Assembly: GCA_017538965.1 (NCBI GenBank)
Contig: JAFYHU010000031.1
Coordinates: 1-59,108, forward strand
DNA length: 59,108 bases
Direction: 5' to 3'
Source of the DNA: Oscillospiraceae bacterium
GTDB taxonomy: Bacteria > Bacillota > Clostridia > Oscillospirales > Oscillospiraceae
Shown here: positions 40,152 through 47,617 of the stretch, piece after piece
Numbering within the stretch: the first letter of the stretch is position 1
How the letters are laid out: each line of letters starts with the position of its first letter
Made by a program: the position numbers and the translations under genes
Notes under the pieces: generated by a model
What the model was told of the DNA's origin: nothing
The model's database searches: none
The model's input: the letters and a program-made list of their open reading frames with translations, nothing else

Positions 40152-41576
40152 GTGAGTACAGTCATTGAAATAGTCAATAGATGCCGCTCGTATGATGACG
40201 AGTTGGAGTGGTTTGAGTTCAAACAGGGAACGGCATTGTCAAAACCCGATGATATCGGCGAATATATTTCCGCTTTGTCAAACGCAGCTGTACTCGCCGG
40301 ACAGCCTGTCGCTTATCTGATATGGGGCGTGCATAATTCGACTCACGAACTGACAGGCACAAAGTTCAATTATCAGAAAGATATTGACAATGAGCCTTTC
40401 CAGCATTACCTGAGCAGATATGTCTCTCCCGCGCTTTATTTCCATTTTGATGAAGATGTAATAGAGGGGCATCGTGTAGTCGTATTGACTATACCGGCTG
40501 CACGGATTGTTCCGACTGCATATAAGGATGAGCGATGGATTCGTATTGGTTCAAGTAAAGAACGCCTGAAGAAATACCCGGATCGGGAAGCCGCCCTTTT
40601 CCGTGTTCTGAATAATGGCCTGCCTGATCTGCTCAATACGGAATCCCGGTTTACTGAGTTGAGTTTTGATCAGCTTTTCCTGTACTACGATATGAAGGGA
40701 ATCAAGCTGAACAAAAGGACATTCAAGCAGAATCTGGAACTGCTGACTCCAAGCGGAAAATACAATATGCTTGCGCAGCTCCTTTCAGACGATCCGCATA
40801 TTCCGATACGGTTCGCGGTGTTCAACGGCAAGGACAAGACATCCACCATGTACGCCGTCAGAGAATATGGCAACATGTGTGTCCTGCTCTCCCTGGATAA
40901 GGTGCTGGACTTCGGGGATACTCTGAATGTGCCGCAGGCGGACGAGAGGGAGCGGAAGGTAGAACGGAAGGAAGTGCCGCTGTTTAGCAAGGAAGCGTTT
41001 TCTGAGGCGGTCATAAATGCTTTTGCTCATAATCAGTGGGTTAACGGCGACTCACCCATGTTCACTGCGTATGAAGATAGGATCGAGATCGTGTCACTCG
41101 GAACGTTGCCGCCGGGTCAGACGAAGGAAGGATTCTTTAGCGGGGTCTCTATCCCGGTAAACAAAAAGCTGTCTGAAATCCTTCTTCAGCTTCATATAAG
41201 TGAAAAGAGCGGGCGCGGCGTTCCCAGAATTGTTCATGAATATGGTCAGCAGGCGTTTGAATTCAAAGACAACGCCATTGTGGTTACCATACCGTTCAAC
41301 AGGCTCGACTTGGGGGGTACCCCATCAGATACCCCCGCAGTCACGCCCCCAGTTATCCCCGCAGTAAAGTATGGTGATGTCAATGAAACTGGGCAGAGGA
41401 TTCTGGATTATTGTTCAGAGCCAAGAAACAGCAGAGAAATACTGGGGTATCTTGGCTTGAAAGACATCAAGAACCTAAGAGAACAGTTGAAAAAACTGCT
41501 TGAACAGGGGCGATTGGCAAGGACTATACCAGATAAGCCTAACAGCCGGAATCAGAAGTATATCACGATCAAGTAA
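40152..41576 (+). CDS. AlbA_2 (Schlafen-like) DNA-binding protein with GHKL ATPase-like domain
   Basis: A 474-residue predicted regulator. The N-terminal AlbA_2/divergent AAA-4 domain shows ELEWFEFKQG, DIGEYISALSNAAVLAG and ERWIRIGSSKERLKKYP. The central part resembles a GHKL-type ATPase: FSEAVINAFAHNQWVNGDS, then DRIEIVSLGTLPPG and EKSGRGVPRIVHEYG. A C-terminal winged helix follows (EILGYLGLKDIKNLREQLKK). Such proteins are common on accessory islands and are poorly understood. The GTG start follows GGGGAGGAGG. A Pro/Thr-rich linker precedes the last domain. No obvious partner gene. Confidence 0.85.
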   Translation: MSTVIEIVNRCRSYDDELEWFEFKQGTALSKPDDIGEYISALSNAAVLAGQPVAYLIWGVHNSTHELTGTKFNYQKDIDNEPFQHYLSRYVSPALYFHFDEDVIEGHRVVVLTIPAARIVPTAYKDERWIRIGSSKERLKKYPDREAALFRVLNNGLPDLLNTESRFTELSFDQLFLYYDMKGIKLNKRTFKQNLELLTPSGKYNMLAQLLSDDPHIPIRFAVFNGKDKTSTMYAVREYGNMCVLLSLDKVLDFGDTLNVPQADERERKVERKEVPLFSKEAFSEAVINAFAHNQWVNGDSPMFTAYEDRIEIVSLGTLPPGQTKEGFFSGVSIPVNKKLSEILLQLHISEKSGRGVPRIVHEYGQQAFEFKDNAIVVTIPFNRLDLGGTPSDTPAVTPPVIPAVKYGDVNETGQRILDYCSEPRNSREILGYLGLKDIKNLREQLKKLLEQGRLARTIPDKPNSRNQKYITIK

Positions 41577-41583
41577 AACCTCC

Positions 41584-41605
41584 GCCAGACAGGGGACGGT
41601 TTCGA
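41584..41605. repeat. R4 repeat fragment
   Basis: CCAGACAGGGGACGGTTTC, resembling one arm of the R4 palindromes at 42666 and 42700. Confidence 0.5.
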
Positions 41606-41628
41606 AAACGAAAGCGGATGGTGAACGA

Positions 41629-42387
41629 ATGAATAGAATTCTCCTGGAAGTCTGCTGCGGAAGCGCCGATGATGTCATAGAAGCATATAAGGCCGGCGCG
41701 GATCGTGTTGAGTTGAACAGCAATCTTTTTCATGGCGGTCTGACGCCGACCATCGGCACGCTGCTTGTCGCGAAGCGCGAGACGGACGTCCCGATCATGG
41801 CAATGGTGCGGCCGCGGGAAGGCGGGTTTTGCTACACGGAAACGGAATACCAGGTGTGTCTGAAAGATGCGGAGATGCTGATAAACAATGGCGCAGACGG
41901 GCTGGTCTTCGGTTTTTTGACGGCAGACGGGAAAATAGACCCGGAACGTACACGCCGAATCGCCGAGATTGCAAAGAACGCCGGGAAGGAAACCGTTTTC
42001 CACAGGGCGATAGACGTGGTACCCGACTGGGAGGAAGCAATTGATCTGCTTGCAGAGCTTGGAATTACCCGTATTCTGACCAGCGGGCAGGAACCGGATG
42101 TCAGCGATGCGACAGACACCATACGCGAGATGATCGACTATGCCGGGGAAAGAATTCAGATTCTTCCGGGCGCGGGTATTACCATGCGGAACATCCGGCG
42201 AGTGGCAAAAGAGACGGGTGCAAGCCAGCTTCATGTTGCGGTTCACCGCAGCTTTACAGACACTTCAACCGCAAACAACCGCTCGATCTACTATGGCGGA
42301 TGCCTGTATCCGCCGGAAGACCGGTTTCAAATCATCGACGGCGCGTCTGTTGAGAGAATGAAGGGGTTTATACGGGAAAGCGAATAA
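41629..42387 (+). CDS. cutC: CutC family protein
   Basis: A 252-residue TIM-barrel protein of the CutC family, historically linked to copper tolerance although its biochemical role is not settled. It has the family opening LLEVCCGSADDVIEAYKAGA and DRVELNSNLFHGGLTPTIG, then MAMVRPREGGFCYTE, GADGLVFGFLTADGKID and FHRAIDVVPDWEEA. GITRILTSGQEP and LPGAGITMRNIRR follow. The start at MNRILLEV is the family start; the ribosome site (GGATGGTG) is weak. It is followed by a small gene with its own good ribosome site. Confidence 0.93.
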   Translation: MNRILLEVCCGSADDVIEAYKAGADRVELNSNLFHGGLTPTIGTLLVAKRETDVPIMAMVRPREGGFCYTETEYQVCLKDAEMLINNGADGLVFGFLTADGKIDPERTRRIAEIAKNAGKETVFHRAIDVVPDWEEAIDLLAELGITRILTSGQEPDVSDATDTIREMIDYAGERIQILPGAGITMRNIRRVAKETGASQLHVAVHRSFTDTSTANNRSIYYGGCLYPPEDRFQIIDGASVERMKGFIRESE

Positions 42388-42412
42388 AAGGGAACACGAA
42401 AAGGAGACGACC

Positions 42413-42598
42413 ATGAAACCACTGAAAGAAATGACCAGCCGGGAGCTGTTCTGCCTTCTGACGGGCGACGGTGACGCCGTGCAGCAGGCGATACTGAAAG
42501 AGATCCTGCTCGACTACAAGGCCAAATACCCCGAAAAGGTCGGGCACTTCGGCGAAATGGATCTGGCCGCGATCGTGGCCGAAATGACGGAAGAATAA
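42413..42598 (+). CDS. hypothetical 61-residue protein
   Basis: I do not recognise this family. The protein is small, acidic and probably helical: MKPLKEMTSRELFCLLTGDG, then AVQQAILKEILLDYKAKYPE, ending AAIVAEMTEE. It has a strong AAAAGGAGACGACC ribosome site and a good terminator, so it is probably expressed, possibly with cutC 25 bases upstream. Its last 11 or so codons plus terminator are duplicated at 39992-40074, where they are joined to a pilin-like membrane segment. Confidence 0.65.
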   Translation: MKPLKEMTSRELFCLLTGDGDAVQQAILKEILLDYKAKYPEKVGHFGEMDLAAIVAEMTEE

Positions 42599-42644
42599 AC
42601 ACAGACCGGCAGGTGCCAAGAAAGCTCCTGCCGGATTTTGTTGT
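42563..42644 (+). repeat. 83-bp direct repeat, right copy
   Basis: The partner of 39992-40074. Here the sequence is the natural 3' end of the 61-residue gene, so this copy is probably the source. Confidence 0.85.
42605..42642 (+). terminator. terminator after the 61-residue gene
   Basis: Stem CCGGCAGG/CCTGCCGG followed by ATTTTG. Confidence 0.8.
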
Positions 42645-42665
42645 TTCCGTTGTGTTTCTATGCAA

Positions 42666-42692
42666 CCAGACAGGGACGGGTCTCTGTCTTAT
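42666..42692. repeat. R4 palindrome
   Basis: AGACAG and CTGTCT arms around GGACGGGT. Related copies occur at 42700, 44060 and 44136. Confidence 0.65.
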
Positions 42693-42699
42693 ACATCTA

Positions 42700-42753
42700 T
42701 CAGGGGACGGATCTGTGATTGATTTGCTGGACAATCGCAGACCCGTCCCCTGA
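42700..42753. repeat. R4 long inverted repeat
   Basis: TCAGGGGACGGATCTGTGATTG and the near-perfect complement CAATCGCAGACCCGTCCCCTGA, spaced by about 10 bases. The remaining gap to the next gene (42754-42983) holds no gene I can support. Confidence 0.7.
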
Positions 42754-42983
42754 TTGAATTATCGGCCGGTTATAGCCATATTTGAAATATCCATCCTGCC
42801 ATAGAGGAAACGGAGAACCTTGATCAGCCGCTCTGTGTCGGAGATCTCATTGCCGCCATCGCGTCCGGTCCGTCGAGCAGCTCGCCCGAATCTGCATTGT
42901 GCTGCAGCGTAAACTGTCTTTCGATCTTTGTGTTGCAATTTGCATAACATAGTAGTACAATTAAAAAGAAAGGTGGTGTTACC

Positions 42984-43280
42984 ATGAAAGATGCGACCGT
43001 CAGTGCCCGCGTGGAGTATGATGTAAAAACAGAAGCGGAGAATATTCTTCAGAAGCTCGGCCTTCCGGTATCTGTCGTTATCAACTCCCTGTACAGGCAG
43101 ATCATCTACACGCGTGGTGTTCCGTTTTCTCTTGTCGTTCCCTCTGAGCCGAAAACCCTGGACAGTATGACAAAAGCAGAATTCGACGCGAAACTGCAGC
43201 ATAGCTATGATCAGTCTCTTAACGGCGAAGGACGTCCTTTCGAAGACGTATTTGATGCGCTTGAAAGAGGCCTTGCCTGA
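42984..43280 (+). CDS. RelB/DinJ-family antitoxin
   Basis: A 98-residue protein with the ribbon-helix-helix pattern of RelB/DinJ: ATVSARVEYDVKTEAENILQ then LGLPVSVVINSLYRQIIYTR. The C-terminus (FDAKLQHSYDQSLNGEGRPF) would wrap the toxin. Family members neutralise an adjacent RelE/ParE toxin and repress their own operon. The stop codon overlaps the toxin ATG by one base (TGATG). An AAAGGTGGTG site precedes the ATG. The adjacent toxin looks more ParE-like than YafQ-like. Confidence 0.88.
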   Translation: MKDATVSARVEYDVKTEAENILQKLGLPVSVVINSLYRQIIYTRGVPFSLVVPSEPKTLDSMTKAEFDAKLQHSYDQSLNGEGRPFEDVFDALERGLA

Positions 43281-43615
43281 TGGAATCTTATAAAATCATC
43301 GTTACTCCTGATGCCGAGGACGATCTGTTCGATCTAAGAAACTATATTACGGGTGTTCTTCTTGCCCGAGATACCGCAGTCAGCTATATCCGAACAATTC
43401 GGAAGGAGATCGCCTCGCTTTCCACTATGCCCACAAGATATAAGCCTGTCGATGAAGAACCTTGGCATTCAAGAGGAATCCGTAAAACCATCGCCAATAA
43501 TTTCTTTGTGTATTATCGAATCGATGAAGAAAACAAGCGTGTCTATATTCTGAATGTAATCTACGCTCGCAGAGATCAGCTTCGTGTCCTTGAGAAAATG
43601 GACATCGGCAGATAA
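43280..43615 (+). CDS. RelE/ParE-family toxin
   Basis: A 111-residue protein of the RelE/ParE superfamily: YKIIVTPDAEDDLFDLRNYI at the start, then SLSTMPTRYKPVDEEPW. The core beta sheet follows (NNFFVYYRIDEENKRVYILN), with VIYARRDQLRVL at the end. Relatives inhibit either translation (RelE) or gyrase (ParE); the D-L-x-x-I-x-x-Y-I-like N-terminus favours the ParE side but this is not decisive. It forms a canonical operon with the upstream antitoxin. Confidence 0.88.
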   Translation: MESYKIIVTPDAEDDLFDLRNYITGVLLARDTAVSYIRTIRKEIASLSTMPTRYKPVDEEPWHSRGIRKTIANNFFVYYRIDEENKRVYILNVIYARRDQLRVLEKMDIGR

Positions 43616-43627
43616 AGCACTCTTAAT

Positions 43628-43676
43628 TGTCAACAACAAAGGTTCTGCTCTTCCCAAGCACCGGTGGTATGGCAAG
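43628..43676 (+). pseudogene. LPXTG-motif remnant with frameshift
   Basis: GTCAACAACAAAGGTTCTGC then CTTCCCAAGCACCGGTGGTA closely follows the pilin sequence around its LPSTGG signal (39108-39145). It has one extra base inside the LPxTG codons, so the frame is broken. No coding sequence connects to it. It appears to be a fragment of another surface-protein gene, stranded between two antitoxin modules. Confidence 0.6.
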
Positions 43677-43731
43677 GACGTGACGCATATGATGTCGAAA
43701 TTGTCGATTATCATTGATGGGAGGAAGGATC

Positions 43732-44028
43732 ATGAGAACGGAAAACCTTATTCATCCCGGTGAAATTCTCCGCGAGGAGTTTATGATTCCCATGGGAATC
43801 TCTCAGAACAAGCTGGCTATTGAGCTGCGAATTCCTGCTACTCGAATCGGGGAGATTGTCAATGAACGCCGAGGAATCTCCGCAGACACTGCCGTACGCC
43901 TTGGTATCTTCTTCGGGACCGGCCCGGAGTTCTGGACAAATCTTCAGTCCGCCTATGATCTTGGCATGGCCATGAAACGCAGTAAAGAGGAGTTTTCCAC
44001 GATTCATGCTTATGCTCCTGCAATCTGA
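43732..44028 (+). CDS. HigA-family antitoxin (orphan)
   Basis: A 98-residue XRE-type protein of the HigA family: HPGEILREEFMIPMGISQNK, then LAIELRIPATRIGEIVNERR and GISADTAVRLGIFFGTGPEF. The helix-turn-helix is intact. HigA normally follows a HigB toxin gene, but here the gene ahead is the ParE-like toxin, separated by 116 bases that contain an LPXTG remnant. It is therefore an orphan antitoxin or a recruited regulator. The start has a GGGAGGAAGG site. Confidence 0.88.
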   Translation: MRTENLIHPGEILREEFMIPMGISQNKLAIELRIPATRIGEIVNERRGISADTAVRLGIFFGTGPEFWTNLQSAYDLGMAMKRSKEEFSTIHAYAPAI

Positions 44029-44059
44029 TAGCACCGAAACGGAAAGGAGAAGCGAAAAG

Positions 44060-44159
44060 CAAGACAGAGAAACGGTCCCTGTCTTGCAAGGATAAACAGG
44101 AGGCTATCCCCTGATCGCCCTGAGAGCCAACACGGCCAGACAGAGGACCCCCTGTCTGG
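44060..44159. repeat. two R4 palindromes
   Basis: CAAGACAG...CTGTCTTG (44060-44086, loop AGAAACGGTCC) and CCAGACAG...CTGTCTGG (44136-44159, loop AGGACCCC). They share the GACAG/CTGTC core with the copies at 42.7 kb but differ in flanking pairs. Confidence 0.65.
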
Positions 44160-44193
44160 AGCAACAGGTAAGGAGAAGAAAGGAACAGAGAAT

Positions 44194-46113
44194 ATGAAAC
44201 AGCCGAAGCCGGCAACGGAAATTACCGCGAGAATGAACGCGCTGTGGTATGACGAGCTGCCGTTTGAAGACGAGAGGGAAAAGGACTGCGCCCTCCGGGG
44301 ACTGATCGAGGCGGCAGACGACCTGGTCATCCGCAACGACGAGGAGAAGGACGTCTGGAGTGTGAAGGACTACGCCTTTCTGAAAGAGGCCGACGCCGCG
44401 CCCAAATCAGTCAATCCGAGCCTCTGGCGCAACACGCTGTACAACAGCTATGCAGGCCTGTTCGAAGTCTGTGACGGCATCTATCAGGTCCGCGGCTACG
44501 ATATGGCAAATGCCACATTCATCCGCACGGACAGCGGATGGCTGGTCTTCGACGTGATGATGTGCACCGAGAACATGAAGGCCGCAAAGGCCTTGATGGA
44601 AAAGCATTTCGGGCCGATTTCCGTCAGGGCCGTCCTGTACAGCCACTCGCACATCGATCACTACGGCGGCATTCTGGGTCTGATAGACCGCGAGGATGCG
44701 GCAGACGCCGCGCTGCCTCTCTCCGAACAGCTGGCTTCCGGCAAAACCGTCGTCCTGGCTCCGGCAGGTTTTCTTAAATACGCGGTCAGCGAAAATGTCT
44801 ATGCCGGCATCGCCATGGGCCGCCGGGCCCAGTACCAGTACGGCACGCTGCTCATGCCGGGGCGTTACGGCAGAATGGGCATCGGCATCGGACTCGGGCA
44901 GACGGTCGGCAGTACGGGCCTGATCGCCCCGACCTATGAGATCCGCAGCAACGAGACCCTTATCATTGACGGGCTGGAAATCCGCTTCCAGCTCACGCCC
45001 GGCACCGAAGCCCCCGTCGAGATGCACGCCTATTTTCCGAAGTATCGGGGGCTGTGGCTCGCGGAGAACTGCACCGGCACCATGCACAATCTTTACACGC
45101 TGCGGGGGGCGCAGGTGCGGGACGCGGCAGCCTGGGCGCACTATATTCTGGAGGCGGAACAGCTGTTCGGCAAGGAGACCGACGTGGTCTTCCAGTCCCA
45201 CAACTGGCCGCACTGGGGAAGGGAAAGCATCCAGGAATATATGGAGAACACGGCGGCGGTCTATCAGTTCATTCACGACCAGACCCTGCGCCTGATCAAT
45301 TTCGGTTATACCGCCGCCGAAATCTCGAACAGCCTCCGGCTGCCCGAGCGACTGAACCGGGTATGGTACACACGGCAGTATTACGGCACGCTCTCCCATA
45401 ACATCAAGGCGGTCTACCAGAAATACATGGGCTGGTATGATGCCAATCCCGTGAACCTGAATCCGCTTTCTCCGGAAGAGACCGCGAAGAAATGGGCGGA
45501 ATATCTCGGGGATGTCGACGCCGTGCTGGAAAAGGCCCGCAGAGACTATGAAGCGGGGGAATATCAATGGGTTGCGCAGATCACAAAGGAACTGGTCTTT
45601 GCCGACCCGACCAACCAGGCCGCCCGGGAGCTCTGCGCGGATGCACTGGAGCAGCTCGGTTATCAGGCGGAGAGCGGCCCTTGGCGCAACGCCTATCTGA
45701 CCGGCGCGCTCGAACTGCGGGAGGGCAATCAGGCGGCGCGGGCCAGGAACCCGGTCGGCGGGATCGACAACCGGCTCGCCATGACGGCCGAAATGATGCT
45801 TGACTTTATCCGCATCCGCAGCGATTCCCTTGCTGCGCAGGACGACGACCTGAGCATGAACTTTATCGTTGAGGACGAAGGAGAACGCCTCTTCCTGAAG
45901 CGCAGGGCCGGCGTAACGCTTATCTATAAAGATTTGACGGACCCGGATGCGGCCTGCACCGTCACCTGCAGCAAGCAGCAGCTGCTCGGCCTGATGCTCC
46001 GACGGCAGGAAGCGCTGGCCTCCCTGAAAATCGAAGGGGACGCCACGGCCGTCATGCGCCTTCTCAGATATATGTCCCCGATCACGCAGACCTTCAACAT
46101 TATCGAACCATGA
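44194..46113 (+). CDS. alkyl sulfatase / SdsA-type metallo-beta-lactamase-fold hydrolase
   Basis: A 639-residue protein with the three-part layout of linear primary alkylsulfatases. The metallo-beta-lactamase-fold domain has the zinc motif LYSHSHIDHYGG near residues 148-159. Further ligand regions are LAENCTGTMHNLYTLRGAQV and FQSHNWPHWG. The alpha-helical dimerisation domain contains YMGWYDANPVNLNPLSPEET, and the SCP2-like C-terminal domain begins about residue 520. Known members hydrolyse dodecyl sulfate and similar esters. There is no signal peptide, unlike Pseudomonas SdsA1, so it should act inside the cell. The true substrate here is unknown. It is monocistronic. Confidence 0.9.
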   Translation: MKQPKPATEITARMNALWYDELPFEDEREKDCALRGLIEAADDLVIRNDEEKDVWSVKDYAFLKEADAAPKSVNPSLWRNTLYNSYAGLFEVCDGIYQVRGYDMANATFIRTDSGWLVFDVMMCTENMKAAKALMEKHFGPISVRAVLYSHSHIDHYGGILGLIDREDAADAALPLSEQLASGKTVVLAPAGFLKYAVSENVYAGIAMGRRAQYQYGTLLMPGRYGRMGIGIGLGQTVGSTGLIAPTYEIRSNETLIIDGLEIRFQLTPGTEAPVEMHAYFPKYRGLWLAENCTGTMHNLYTLRGAQVRDAAAWAHYILEAEQLFGKETDVVFQSHNWPHWGRESIQEYMENTAAVYQFIHDQTLRLINFGYTAAEISNSLRLPERLNRVWYTRQYYGTLSHNIKAVYQKYMGWYDANPVNLNPLSPEETAKKWAEYLGDVDAVLEKARRDYEAGEYQWVAQITKELVFADPTNQAARELCADALEQLGYQAESGPWRNAYLTGALELREGNQAARARNPVGGIDNRLAMTAEMMLDFIRIRSDSLAAQDDDLSMNFIVEDEGERLFLKRRAGVTLIYKDLTDPDAACTVTCSKQQLLGLMLRRQEALASLKIEGDATAVMRLLRYMSPITQTFNIIEP

Positions 46114-46417
46114 GGATCAACCCCCGGATGGCCGCAAGAAGGCAGAAAAAGCCCAATCCGAGCGCTGTTCGGCGATTGGTCGGCCCTTTCCGTCAAGAAA
46201 TTGAGGCGTTTTACCCTGATATATCATACAAATTGACGCTTTTGTATTGAAAATCCGCGGACGCCTCCTGCGCGTCAAATTTCGGCGGAAATTTGTCATG
46301 AAAATTTGTATTGTTTTTTTCGCACAAAAAAATTTGGATTTGTTATTGTTTTTTTCTGTGTCTGTGGTATATTGTGACTAAGCCCTGAACGGGAAATATA
46401 AAAATGGAGGAAAACAC
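46114..46417. other. intergenic region before the sugar ABC operon
   Basis: No gene. The last 120 bases are very T/A-rich. A candidate promoter reads TTGTTT (46346-46351) and TATATT (46368-46373) with a 16-base spacer. AAATTTG recurs around 46290-46305, a possible operator, not recognised. AAATGGAGGAAAACAC supplies the ribosome site of the next gene. Confidence 0.5.
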
Positions 46418-47548
46418 ATGAAGACCTTGAAAAAAGTCCTGGCAATGGTCATCGTCCTGACCCTGATCTGCAGCCTGTCCGTCAATGCGTTCGCAGCGGA
46501 AGACAAGATCAAAATCGGCATCTCCATCTGGAGTTCCACGGACACCCTCGGCAGTGAAGTCAAGCGCATGATCGACTCTGCCGCCGAAACCCTCGGCGTC
46601 GAGACCCAGTGGGTCGACCAAGCCCACATCTCCGAGCAGGTAACCGCTTCGGCAGAGACCCTTGCGATGGCCGGCTGCGACGGCATGATCATCTGCAACT
46701 CCGCCTCTGCGGAGATGGGCTCCGTCATCAAGACCTGCGATGAGAACGAGATGTACTGCGCACAGTTCTTCCGCGTGATCGACGAGGAAGCCAACCCCGA
46801 CGAGTACAAGCAGGCCTGCGAGTCTCCGTATTATGTCGGCTGCGTACACGAGTCTGAGCCTGACAACGGCAAGACCCTCGTGACGATCCTGGCGAACAAA
46901 GGCTGCCGCAAGATCGGCCTCGAAGGCTGGGAGCCGGGCGACGCGACCTTCCTGGGCCGCTGGGAAGGCTACAAGGCCGGCGTTGAGGAATGGAACACTG
47001 CCAACCCCAGCGACCAGGTCGTCCTTCTTGAGCCGCAGTACGGCGGCACCACGACCGATACCGGCCGCAAGACTGCGGAAGCCATTATTGATGCCAATCC
47101 CGACATCGACGCTCTGATCGTTGCCGGCGGCGGCGGTGACACCCTGCTCGGCGCGATTGCCGGCATCGAAGCGAAAGGCCTGACCGGCAAGATCGCTGTT
47201 GTCTCCACCGACTTCCTGCCCGATCTGGATGTCAAGCTGGAGACCGGCGCCATGGCGGCGGAGTCCGGCGGTCACTATGCCGACCCGTTCTTTGCCTTCC
47301 TGATGGTCTACAATGCCATCAAGGGCAACTATGAAGTTCCGACCGACAGCTTCTACAACATGGTCTTCCCGTACATGTTTGTTGACTCTCCCGAGAGCTA
47401 TGCCAACTATGCAGAGTACTTCACCGGAAGTGAGCTCCCGTACTATCCGGATGAGATCAAAGAGCTTGCCGCAATGAGCTACGATGATCTGGCTGCGGCC
47501 TGCGCAGAGCTGTCCGTTGAAGACGTCGTTGCCCGCCACGCAAAATAA
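46418..47548 (+). CDS. sugar ABC transporter substrate-binding protein
   Basis: A 376-residue extracellular binding protein of the periplasmic-binding-protein type 1 (RbsB/AraF-like) family. The signal sequence (MKTLKKVLAMVIVLTLICSL, cleavage probably after VNAFA) lacks a proper lipobox, so it may be released rather than lipid-anchored. The fold shows KIKIGISIWSSTDTLGSEVK, CDGMIICNSASAEM, GRWEGYKAGVEEW and DALIVAGGGGDTLLGAI. It begins the operon with two permeases, a tandem ATPase and L-arabinose isomerase, which suggests arabinose or a related sugar as ligand. A strong terminator follows the gene. Confidence 0.9.
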   Translation: MKTLKKVLAMVIVLTLICSLSVNAFAAEDKIKIGISIWSSTDTLGSEVKRMIDSAAETLGVETQWVDQAHISEQVTASAETLAMAGCDGMIICNSASAEMGSVIKTCDENEMYCAQFFRVIDEEANPDEYKQACESPYYVGCVHESEPDNGKTLVTILANKGCRKIGLEGWEPGDATFLGRWEGYKAGVEEWNTANPSDQVVLLEPQYGGTTTDTGRKTAEAIIDANPDIDALIVAGGGGDTLLGAIAGIEAKGLTGKIAVVSTDFLPDLDVKLETGAMAAESGGHYADPFFAFLMVYNAIKGNYEVPTDSFYNMVFPYMFVDSPESYANYAEYFTGSELPYYPDEIKELAAMSYDDLAAACAELSVEDVVARHAK

Positions 47549-47563
47549 TAGCAATCTGTTTCA

Positions 47564-47597
47564 GGGATGCGGGTCTTTGACCCGCACCCTTTTTTTA
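47564..47597 (+). terminator. intra-operon terminator after the binding-protein gene
   Basis: Stem GGGATGCGGGTC/GACCCGCACCC, loop TTT, tail T7. It should reduce expression of the permease and ATPase relative to the binding protein. Confidence 0.9.
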
Positions 47598-47617
47598 AGG
47601 AGGGAAGTGGCAAAGCC

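Noticed and set aside
42759-43202. A 147-codon minus-strand frame overlapping the RelB-like gene
   Set aside because: Antisense to a well-supported antitoxin gene and without a ribosome site or recognisable motif.
46117-46299. A 60-codon minus-strand frame after the alkyl-sulfatase gene
   Set aside because: No ribosome site, composition reflects non-coding AT-rich DNA, no similarity recognised.
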